A stretch of 64,000 bases of DNA from VYDC01 sp963667515 (GTDB lineage Bacteria; Chloroflexota; Dehalococcoidia; UBA2979). The DNA lies in NCBI GenBank assembly GCA_963667515.2, contig CAXXXY010000002.1, positions 1 to 64,000 on the forward strand, in the 5' to 3' direction. A program made the translations under genes and the position numbers. Shown in pieces: positions 7,230 through 14,540 of the stretch. Below the pieces are notes generated by a model. That model was not told where the DNA came from. It saw only the letters and a program-made list of their open reading frames with translations, and did no database searches. Positions within the stretch are counted from its first letter, which is position 1, and every line of letters starts with the position of its first letter.

Positions 7230-10200
7230 CTAATCCCCCGCGAGGGCGCGGTAGAGCGTCGTGAGGCGGCGGGGGAGCTGCTCGATGTCGGCGACCACCT
7301 CGTAGCCGATGTCGTCGCACATCTGCTTCAGGTAGTCGTGCCCCTCCTTGTCCACGGTGATGAGGAAGGGCGTGATCCCGGCGCGACGCGCCTCCAGCAG
7401 CGCCTGTTTCGTGTCGTGGACGGCGTACTCCTTCTCCGTGCGGTCACGGCCGTAGCCGTGGTCCTGCGGCCGCCCGTCCGAGACCAGCACGAGGATGCGT
7501 ACCTTCGCGTCGTGATCCATCAGCTTGTGCGTGGCGTGGCGGATCGCGGGGCCCATGCGCGTGGAGCGCACGGGCTCGATCTTCGCGATGCGCCGCCTCA
7601 CGCGGTCGCCGAACGGCTCGTCGAGGTCCTTCACCACGTAGAACTCGACGTTCTCGCGCCCGTAGCCGGAGAAGCCGTAGATGCCGTACGAGTCGCCGAT
7701 CGCCTCCAGCGCCTCCACCAGCAACACCGCCGACTCCTTCTCGAGGTCGACGATGCGCTTGGGCGGGTCGGCGGCACGCAGCGAGCGGCGCTGCGCCAGC
7801 CACTGGAAGTACTTCGCGGGGTCGCCGTCGAAGTCGTCGTCCTCGTCGTACTTCTGGCGCTTCTTGTCGATCTCCTCGTCGGTCGACGCCGACATGTCGA
7901 GCAGGAACGAGACCGCCACGTCGCGCTCGACCTTGTTGCGCCGGTAGTAGAAGCGCGCGAGCGGGCCGGCGCCGGCGCGCTTGTCGACCAGGAACTCGAT
8001 CGCCTGGTCGAGATCGATCTCGTCGCCGTCCTCCAGCCTCTTGATCTTGCGGAACGACTCGGGCCGCATCAGCTCGAACTGGCGGCGCGTCTCCGTCACC
8101 AGGCCGTGGTGGCGGACCAGCGTCTCCTCGTAGAAGTCGAGGTCGCCCTCCTCGGAGGCGCGCTGGCCGACGGTGCACCAGCGCGGCCGATAGTCCCCGG
8201 CGCGGAAGTCCCACTCGTCGTACTGGAAGTACTCGATCTCGGGCGCGGCCGGCTCGTCGGTCGGCGGCTCCTCCTCCTCGCCCTCGCCCTCGCCGCCCCG
8301 CTCGCCCGCCTGCGGCCGCTGCCCGCCCGAGGGCAGCGACGTCTCGCGCTCGAGGTTGGTGAGGAAGAGGCTGACGGTGGAGGCGAGGTCGCCCTCCGCC
8401 ATCTCCGAGATCATCAGCTCCGTCGAGTTCTCCAGCAGCTCCTGCAGCTGCTCGGCGGTGAGCGGCGTGCCGCGGCCGTCGCCCTCGCCCTCCCACGCGC
8501 CCTCGCGCATCCGCATCAGCAGCTGCACCAGCTCGGGCTTGAAGTCGCCGCGGAAGTCGGGCTGCGGCGGGCTCTCGAATGCCTCCTCGCCCGAGACGGG
8601 CTGGGGCGCGCCGTCGGCCGCCTCGCCCGAGGGCATCGGTGGCGCGATCGTCAGCAGCTCCTCGTCGAGCGGAAGCCACTCCTCCTCCTCGGCGAGCCGC
8701 TCGTTGGGGAGCACGGCCGCGAGCCGGTAGATCGCCGCCGCGACCGCCGCCGAGTCCTGCACGGTCGCGTCGGCCTGCTCGACGACGCGCAGCGCCGCCA
8801 GCCCCTCCGCCAGCGGCTGCCGGTGGCGCGCCGGCCACTCGATGCTCTGGGGCCGCCCCAGCGAGGCGCGCAGCAGCGCCTCCACGTAGGCACGGCGCAG
8901 CGGCATGGAGCGCGCGTCGGGGCGGCGCGCGGCCTCCGCCTCCTGCACGCGGCGCAGCCAGAGGCGGATGCCGCCGTACTCGTGCGCGACGCGGGCATCG
9001 ACGCGGGTGTCCTCCACCACCGTGAACAGCGCCGCGATCAGCGAGCGGTCGGGGAAGCCGTCGTAGAGGCGCTGCATCTCCGTGAGCGGCGCGGGGCGCT
9101 CCGCCTCGGCGGGCGAAGGGTCGTCGCCCGATGCGTCCGCCGGGGCCCCCGCCAAGCCGTCGAGGCGCGGGCGCGGCGCGGCGCCAGCCTGCGCGGGCGG
9201 TGCCTGCGCGGGCGGCAGCTCCGCGGGTGGCGTGTGCGCGCCGGGCTCGCCGTGCCGGTAGCGGAACGAGCCGAACTCGATGCGGCCCGTCTGATGCGTC
9301 GCGAAGACCTTGTAGATCTGGAAGTTGTCGCTCTGATCCGGGAAGCTCGACACCGCGGCGGGGAGGTAGATCGCCGTGCCCTCGGTGGTGGCGGCGCCCG
9401 CGACCCAGCCGATGCCCTTGTCGGCCAGCTCCTCGACGGGTCGCACCGCGATCGGCTGCCCGGTCAGCGCCTTCGCGTAGAGCCGCAGCGTCGGTGCCAC
9501 CGTCGTCAGCTCGACGCGCGCCGAAAGCGAGGCGAGCAGCTGCTCCGCGCGCGCGGACTCGAGGCGGAAGAACGCCTCGGCGCCCTCCACGTTGCGCTGG
9601 CGCAGCAGCAGCTCCAGCCCGGCATCGCTCCAGCGCTCCATCTGCTCGGGCGTCAGCCGCTCGTGGACGGCGGGCGCCGACTTCAGGTACTCCATCGCCG
9701 CCACCGGCGAGGCGGAGGCGAGGCGGTGCGCGAAGCCCAGCAGCCGCGGGTGCTCCGCCCGGTCGACGCCGCGCAGCGCGTCGGCGGCGCCCGCGAAGAG
9801 CGGGAAGCCCTGCCGGCCGACGCTCTCCGTCACCTGCGCGGCCAGCTCCAGGAACGCGGTGCGCTCGGCGGGGTCGACCTGCGCCAGCAGCGCGGGCGCC
9901 CGCTCGAAGTAGATGCGGGTGTCGGCCCAGGAGGCGCGCGTCAGCACCCAGGCGAACTCCAGGAAGGGCTCGCGGTCCGCGGGGGAGAGCGGCGCCAACA
10001 CGGGCGCGGCCGCCTCCAGGCAGCGCGTGGCGAGCTCGTAGGAGCGCTCGGCCAGCGCCTCGACGACGTCGACCAGCCGGCCGAGCTGCGTGAGCGTCAG
10101 CGACTCCAGCAGCTCCGGGCTCCCCTGGTAGAAGATCGTGGCGAGGGCGATCGACTTCCAGCTCCCCTGGCACAGCCGCTCCCCCTGGCGCGCCCACGGC

Positions 10201-10559
10201 TCGAGGTCGGCGGGGGGCAGGGAGCGCAGCACGCCGGGCGTGGAGCGCAGGTAGGCCGCGGCCACCAGCGAGGAGCGGTCGGCGAGCGAGCCGGCCGCCT
10301 CCGCCCACGCCAGCAGCTCGGGTGCGGCGAGCGCCTCGGCGGCGGCGGGGCTGGCGCGGAAGTACTCCTGCGCCGCCTCCCAGGAGCGCAGCGACCGGCG
10401 CGCGAGCGTGACGCCCGCCTCCGCCCAGCGCTCCAGCTCCTCGGCGCTGAGCCGACCCTGGAGCTCCCCGGCGGCGAGCCCGAGCTCCTCGGGCAGCGAC
10501 GTGCCGAAGCCGCGCAGCGCCGGCTCGTGCCGCGCGACGAGCTCCTCGGCGAGGCTCAC
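7230..10559 (-). CDS. NorD/CbbO-like VWA-domain protein
   Basis: A 1,109-residue protein. The first 300 residues are helical repeats of about 35 residues with Trp-Ala or Trp-Ser signatures. The middle has an acidic/Pro-rich linker. The C-terminal 230 residues are a von Willebrand A domain with the MIDAS motif FLLDMSAST (about residue 880) and LVLVSDGRPQD. This is the NorD/CbbO layout. These proteins pair with a NorQ/CbbQ AAA+ ATPase to activate metalloenzymes or Rubisco by ATP-driven remodelling; that ATPase is the gene immediately upstream (10647-11540). No nor or Rubisco gene is in the window, so the client is unknown. The start is GTG 10559. The long open frame on the opposite strand is an artefact of GC bias. 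Confidence 0.85.
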   Translation of the reverse strand: MSLAEELVARHEPALRGFGTSLPEELGLAAGELQGRLSAEELERWAEAGVTLARRSLRSWEAAQEYFRASPAAAEALAAPELLAWAEAAGSLADRSSLVAAAYLRSTPGVLRSLPPADLEPWARQGERLCQGSWKSIALATIFYQGSPELLESLTLTQLGRLVDVVEALAERSYELATRCLEAAAPVLAPLSPADREPFLEFAWVLTRASWADTRIYFERAPALLAQVDPAERTAFLELAAQVTESVGRQGFPLFAGAADALRGVDRAEHPRLLGFAHRLASASPVAAMEYLKSAPAVHERLTPEQMERWSDAGLELLLRQRNVEGAEAFFRLESARAEQLLASLSARVELTTVAPTLRLYAKALTGQPIAVRPVEELADKGIGWVAGAATTEGTAIYLPAAVSSFPDQSDNFQIYKVFATHQTGRIEFGSFRYRHGEPGAHTPPAELPPAQAPPAQAGAAPRPRLDGLAGAPADASGDDPSPAEAERPAPLTEMQRLYDGFPDRSLIAALFTVVEDTRVDARVAHEYGGIRLWLRRVQEAEAARRPDARSMPLRRAYVEALLRASLGRPQSIEWPARHRQPLAEGLAALRVVEQADATVQDSAAVAAAIYRLAAVLPNERLAEEEEWLPLDEELLTIAPPMPSGEAADGAPQPVSGEEAFESPPQPDFRGDFKPELVQLLMRMREGAWEGEGDGRGTPLTAEQLQELLENSTELMISEMAEGDLASTVSLFLTNLERETSLPSGGQRPQAGERGGEGEGEEEEPPTDEPAAPEIEYFQYDEWDFRAGDYRPRWCTVGQRASEEGDLDFYEETLVRHHGLVTETRRQFELMRPESFRKIKRLEDGDEIDLDQAIEFLVDKRAGAGPLARFYYRRNKVERDVAVSFLLDMSASTDEEIDKKRQKYDEDDDFDGDPAKYFQWLAQRRSLRAADPPKRIVDLEKESAVLLVEALEAIGDSYGIYGFSGYGRENVEFYVVKDLDEPFGDRVRRRIAKIEPVRSTRMGPAIRHATHKLMDHDAKVRILVLVSDGRPQDHGYGRDRTEKEYAVHDTKQALLEARRAGITPFLITVDKEGHDYLKQMCDDIGYEVVADIEQLPRRLTTLYRALAGD

Positions 10560-10646
10560 GGTGACGGCCTGAGGGCGTTGCTCACGGGCTGCGCCTGCTC
10601 CCTGACGATCGACCTGTGCGGGAAGACCGACCTGCTCGGGAAAGAT

Positions 10647-11540
10647 CTACTCCGGGAAGATCGAAGAGACGACCTCCTCGATCGAGCGCTGCACCTCCAC
10701 GTCGTCGGTGAGCGCCCAGACGACCGCCGTCTGGCAGGCCAGGCGCGGCGCGATGTCCTGCGCCATCAGCTTGCCTGCGTAGATCAGCAGCCGCGTGGAG
10801 ACCCCCTCGGCGAGGCCGTGCTCCTTGAGGTTGCGCACCTTCTCGGCGAGCTTGGCGAGCTCGGCGGCGTGCTCGGCGGAGCAGCCCGCCTCCACGCGCA
10901 CGATCTCCGCCTCCTGCTCGCGCGGCGGGTAGCCGAACTCGATGGCGATGAAGCGCTGCCGCGTCGAGTGCTTCAGATCCTTCAGCGCGGACTGGTAGCC
11001 GGGGTTGTAGGAGAGCACCAGCAGGAAGCCGTCGGCGGCCTCCAGCAGCTCCCCGCGCTTCTCGATCGGGAGCAGTCGGCGGTAGTCCGTGAGCGGGTGG
11101 ATCAGGACGGTGGTGTCCTTGCGCGCCTCCACGATCTCGTCGAGGTAGCAGATCGCGCCGACGCGCACCGCGCGCGTCAGCGGCCCGTCGATCCAGCGCG
11201 TCTCGCTGCCCTCGATGAGGTAGCGGCCGACGAGGTCGGAGGCGGTCAGGTCCTCGTGGCAGGCGACCGTGATCAGCGGGACGCCCTCGTCCGGCGCGCC
11301 CTCGGGGCTGCGGCCGTGCAGCCGCCATGACATGTACTCCACGAAGCGGGTCTTGCCGGCGCCCGTCGGGCCCTTGAGCAGCACAGGGATCTTCTGCTCG
11401 TAGGCGTGCTCGAAGAGCGTCACCTCGTTGGCGATCTCGACGTAGTACGGCTCCGCGGTCAGCCGGAACTCCTCGACGGCGAGGCGTCGGAAGCCGCTGC
11501 CCGGCCCGGTCGCGCGTGTGTCCTCGCGTGTCGTCGTCAC
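10647..11540 (-). CDS. CbbQ/NirQ/NorQ-type AAA+ ATPase (MoxR superfamily)
   Basis: A 297-residue AAA+ ATPase. The Walker A motif is KGPTGAGKTRF (about residue 50), Walker B is AICYLDEIVEA (about 125), sensor 1 lies in VLSYNPGYQS, and an Arg-finger region in HSTRQRFIAIEFGYP. The tail has the CbbQ C-terminal domain (ISGEVSTRLL-like segment GLAEGVSTRLLIYAGKLM). It works with the downstream VWA protein as an ATP-dependent activation chaperone. GTG 11540 is selected because the frame upstream is Gly/Arg-rich non-homologous sequence. A gap of 87 bases separates it from the NorD-like gene, consistent with one operon. Confidence 0.9.
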   Translation of the reverse strand: MTTTREDTRATGPGSGFRRLAVEEFRLTAEPYYVEIANEVTLFEHAYEQKIPVLLKGPTGAGKTRFVEYMSWRLHGRSPEGAPDEGVPLITVACHEDLTASDLVGRYLIEGSETRWIDGPLTRAVRVGAICYLDEIVEARKDTTVLIHPLTDYRRLLPIEKRGELLEAADGFLLVLSYNPGYQSALKDLKHSTRQRFIAIEFGYPPREQEAEIVRVEAGCSAEHAAELAKLAEKVRNLKEHGLAEGVSTRLLIYAGKLMAQDIAPRLACQTAVVWALTDDVEVQRSIEEVVSSIFPE

Positions 11541-11649
11541 GCCCGCACCGTCCTGCCCGCGATCGGCCTGCCCGCGATCTGCCGTGACGTACCGCGGCGC
11601 CCGCGCCCGCGGCGCTGCGGAGAGGCTACCGCCGAGGAGAGGGCTCGCG

Positions 11650-12273
11650 CTAGCGGCCGACCGGCTGCGCCTGCGCGCGCTTCTGCAGCCGCCGCCAGTG
11701 ATAGAGGACGCGCGCCTCGAGCTGCTTGAGCGTCTCGGTGTTCTGGATGCGCACGTCGGCGTGCTCCAGGCGCTCCCGGTTCGAGAGCTGGGAGTCGATG
11801 CGGGCGCGCGCCGCGTCCTCTGCCATGCCGCTGCGCTCGCGCAGGCGCTTGATCGCGCGCTGCACGGTGGTGGTGACCACCCACACCTCGTCCACGACGT
11901 CCTGCCAGCCCGCCTCGAGGAGCACGGCGGCCTCGAAGACGATGATCGCCTCCGGGTCGCGGCGGCGATGCTCGGCAATCTCCTCGCGGGCCAGCCGCCG
12001 GATCTCCGGCCAGCTGATGTCGGTCAGGCGCTCCATCTGCTCGGGGTCGCCGAAGACCTTGCCGCCCAGCACGCGCCGGTTGATCGACCCGTCGGGCGAG
12101 ACCACGTCATGACCGAAGGCGTTCACGACCTTCTGGAAGCCGGGCGAGCCGGGCTCGTAGACGCGGTGGCCGAGGCGATCGGCATCGATCACCACGGCGC
12201 CCAGCGACTTCAGCCCCTCGGCGACGGTCGATTTGCCGGAGGCGATGCCGCCGGTGAGCCCGATGGTGATCAT
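11650..12273 (-). CDS. coaE: dephospho-CoA kinase
   Basis: A 207-residue kinase that phosphorylates the 3' hydroxyl of the dephospho-CoA ribose, the last step of coenzyme A synthesis. The P-loop GLTGGIASGKSTV is at residues 5-17, followed by DADRLGHRVYEPGSPG (substrate-binding Asp), VSPDGSINRRVLG and the LID/CoA region IVFEAAVLLEAGW. Length and motif order are standard. The ATG at 12273 is used because the P-loop starts four residues later. The C-terminal residues beyond HWRRL are Arg/Gln-rich. It is about 110 bases upstream of the AAA+ ATPase gene on the same strand. Confidence 0.95.
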   Translation of the reverse strand: MITIGLTGGIASGKSTVAEGLKSLGAVVIDADRLGHRVYEPGSPGFQKVVNAFGHDVVSPDGSINRRVLGGKVFGDPEQMERLTDISWPEIRRLAREEIAEHRRRDPEAIIVFEAAVLLEAGWQDVVDEVWVVTTTVQRAIKRLRERSGMAEDAARARIDSQLSNRERLEHADVRIQNTETLKQLEARVLYHWRRLQKRAQAQPVGR

Positions 12274-12333
12274 GCCTGCCCTCGCAGAGCACCCCGGCGA
12301 CCGCGCAGATCCCGGCGCCGAAAGTGTTATGTG

Positions 12334-12339
12334 ATTGTA
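12334..12339 (-). promoter_or_regulatory. possible -10 element upstream of coaE
   Basis: The stretch 12325-12346 is unusually AT-rich for this DNA. On the minus strand it reads TACAAT (one mismatch to TATAAT) about 60 bases ahead of the coaE ATG. No convincing -35 hexamer is seen at the right distance, so the call is tentative. The rest of 12274-12495 holds no gene I can support. Confidence 0.35.
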
Positions 12340-12495
12340 ACGTATCGCACGAGGCACCGCCAGATCCCCCTAGGGGTATGCCCTATGCGCCATGCGCAGC
12401 GGCGCCTTCTTATGACGAGTTGGCGTGTGGGGCGGCCCGGTCAGGGGCTCGCGGCAGCTTCGTGTCCACTCTCTCAGCCCCCCGGGGACTCGCCG

Positions 12496-12540
12496 ACGAC
12501 GAGGGAGGCCCGGGCCGAGTGCCCGGGCCTCCCTCGTCGT
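12496..12540 (-). terminator. 20-bp perfect stem-loop downstream of etfA
   Basis: Arms 12496-12515 and 12521-12540 are perfectly complementary over 20 bases around a 5-base loop, just past the etfA stop codon. No long T-tract follows on the minus strand, so it may act as an I-shaped terminator of the kind seen in high-GC bacteria. It separates the ETF operon from coaE. Confidence 0.8.
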
Positions 12541-12585
12541 TCCATGCGCGATCGCGGCCGCGGGGCGGGCCTCGAGGCGGCACGG

Positions 12586-13554
12586 CTACTCCTTGAGCGC
12601 CTCGATCAGCGCCGGCACCACGTCCTTGTAGTCGCCGACGATGCCCCAGCGCGAGGCGTTGAAGATGTTGGCGTCCGGATCGCGGTTGACCGCGATGATC
12701 GTCTTGGAGCCGCTGCACCCCGCCATGTGCTGGCTGGCGCCCGAGATCGCGATCGCGACGTAGAGGTCGGGCGTCACCACCTTGCCGGTCAGCCCCACCT
12801 GCTGCGAGACCGGGTACCAGCCGAGGTCGCACGCGGCGCGCGAGGCGCCGACGGCCGCCTTGTCCCTCCCGATCGTCGCGGCGAACTCCTCCATCATCTC
12901 GAAGCCCTCGGGCCCGCCGAGGCCGCGACCGCCCGAGACGACGATCGGCGCCTCCTGCAGTTGCAGCCCCTCGGCGACGGCCAGCTCGCGGCCGGCGATC
13001 GTGGAGCGGCTCTCCCCGGCCGCCGGCAGCTCCACCGTCTCGCCGGAGGCGCCGGCCTGCGGCGGCAGCGGGTCCTGCGACTTGGCGCGCACCGTGGCGA
13101 TCGCGGGCGACGTGGCGAAGCTGTACGTGGCGTTGGCGTTTCCGCCGTAGCAGGGCCGCGTCACCGTGAGCGTGCCGCCGTCGTCCGCCACGGCGATGCA
13201 GTCCATCGCGACCGCGGAGTCGAGGCCGAAGGCGAGCCGCGGCCCCAGGTCGCGGCCGACGCTGGACTGCGCCATCAGCACCACCTCGGCGGAGCTCTGC
13301 TCCACGGAGGCGCTCACGGCCTGCGTCCACTGGTCGGGACGGAACTCGTCGTAGGCGCCGTCGGCGCCGACGAAGGCACGTTGCGCGCCCGCGGCGAAGG
13401 CGCTCGCCGCCGCCGCTCCCGCCTGCGATCCCAGCAGCGTCACGGAGACGCTGCCGCCGTCGGCGACGCGGCTCCCCGCCGCCAGCAGCTCCGCGGTCGT
13501 GGAGTCGACCTCGCCGCCGTCCAGCTCTCCCACCACCAGCACATTGCGCGCCAT
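12586..13554 (-). CDS. etfA: electron transfer flavoprotein, alpha subunit
   Basis: A 322-residue ETF alpha subunit. The N-terminal domain opens with MARNVLVVGELDGG. The C-terminal FAD-binding domain carries VSGGRGLGGPEGFEM (about 205), VGLTGKVVTPDLYVAIAISG (about 255) and the classic end segment KTIIAVNRDPDANIF. It pairs with EtfB to shuttle electrons from acyl-CoA or similar dehydrogenases to the quinone pool. It follows etfB by 77 bases in a three-gene minus-strand operon headed by the HdrD-like oxidoreductase. The ATG at 13554 starts at the conserved N-terminus. Confidence 0.95.
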   Translation of the reverse strand: MARNVLVVGELDGGEVDSTTAELLAAGSRVADGGSVSVTLLGSQAGAAAASAFAAGAQRAFVGADGAYDEFRPDQWTQAVSASVEQSSAEVVLMAQSSVGRDLGPRLAFGLDSAVAMDCIAVADDGGTLTVTRPCYGGNANATYSFATSPAIATVRAKSQDPLPPQAGASGETVELPAAGESRSTIAGRELAVAEGLQLQEAPIVVSGGRGLGGPEGFEMMEEFAATIGRDKAAVGASRAACDLGWYPVSQQVGLTGKVVTPDLYVAIAISGASQHMAGCSGSKTIIAVNRDPDANIFNASRWGIVGDYKDVVPALIEALKE

Positions 13555-13631
13555 CGCGTCGTCCTTTCGTCGGGTCCTTCTCGGTAGCGCCCGCTGCGGC
13601 CCCCCGGCGGGGCCCGCGGGCCTCGACGCTG

Positions 13632-14435
13632 CTAGAGGATCTTGGCCTCGCGCAGCTTGGCGACGAGCCCCGCCGCCTGCTCCTGCGCGGTGTCGCCCTC
13701 GATGAGCTCGACCTCGCCGCTGACCTGGGGGATGAAGAGCCGCTCCAGCTTCAGCCGCGAGCCGGCGGCGCCCACCGTCGAGGGGTCGAGGTCGAGGTCC
13801 GCCGCGCCCCACTTCGTCACGGTCTTGCGCGCGGCCTGCATGATCTGCTGCAGCTTCGGATAGCGCGGGTCGCCGAGCTCGTTGGAGACGGTGACCACCG
13901 CGGGCAGCGGCATCTGCACCGTCTCGAAGCCGTCGGGCATGACCCGCTGCGCCGTCATCTGGCCGTCGGCGATCTGCACGTCCTTGGCGATGATCGCGGC
14001 GGGCCAGCCCAGCAGCGTGGCCACGCCGAGCCCCACCTGCCCCATATCCCAGTCGGCGGCCTGCCGGCCGCAGAAGACGGCGTCGACGTCGCCGAGCTTC
14101 TCGACGGCCGCCGCGAGCGTGCGCGCGGTGGCGTACGAGTCGCCGCCGAGAAACGCCGGGTCGTCCAGCAGCAGCCCCTCGTCGGCGCCCATCGCCAGCA
14201 CCTGCTTGATGGCGGCCTGTGCGCTCTCCTGGCCCAGCGAGACGACGGTGATCTTCGCGTCGCCCGACGCCTCCTTGATCCGCAGCGCCGCCTCCGCCGC
14301 GATCGCGTCGAACTGCGAGAGCACGGGCGAGATGCCCGGCGCCGGCACGACCTCGTTCTTCGACTCGTCGATCTTGAACGCCGACGGCGGCGTCTCCGGG
14401 TCCGGGATCTGCTTCGCGCAGACGACGAAGTGCAT
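13632..14435 (-). CDS. etfB: electron transfer flavoprotein, beta subunit
   Basis: A 267-residue ETF beta subunit. It starts HFVVCAKQIPDPE and has the AMP/flavin-binding core (VVSLGQESAQAAIKQVLAMG, CGRQAADWDMGQVG) and the ETF-beta signature region PLPAVVTVSNELGDPRYP. AAGGAG-type sequence sits seven bases before ATG 14435, which favours it over the GTG two codons upstream. Co-transcribed with etfA and the HdrD-like gene. Confidence 0.95.
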   Translation of the reverse strand: MHFVVCAKQIPDPETPPSAFKIDESKNEVVPAPGISPVLSQFDAIAAEAALRIKEASGDAKITVVSLGQESAQAAIKQVLAMGADEGLLLDDPAFLGGDSYATARTLAAAVEKLGDVDAVFCGRQAADWDMGQVGLGVATLLGWPAAIIAKDVQIADGQMTAQRVMPDGFETVQMPLPAVVTVSNELGDPRYPKLQQIMQAARKTVTKWGAADLDLDPSTVGAAGSRLKLERLFIPQVSGEVELIEGDTAQEQAAGLVAKLREAKIL

Positions 14436-14540
14436 GCACACGCTCCTTGCCCCGGGCCCTCACGGGCCCTGCTCCGGGCGGCACCCCCGCCCCGCCTGCT
14501 GATCTGGCGGTCCCGGCGCGTCAGCGCCGCGGCCCCGCGA

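Noticed and set aside
7008..11330. 1,440-codon plus-strand open frame opposite the NorD-like gene
   Set aside because: It is the codon-position shadow of the real minus-strand genes; its protein is repetitive Leu/Val/Arg/Gly with no recognisable domain.
7230..11540. Nitric oxide reductase activation operon
   Set aside because: NorQ/NorD similarity alone is not enough; no norB, norC or denitrification gene is present.
12410..12585. Coding frame through the etfA-coaE gap
   Set aside because: The frame runs through a 20-bp perfect hairpin and has no domain; the region is better explained by terminator and promoter.
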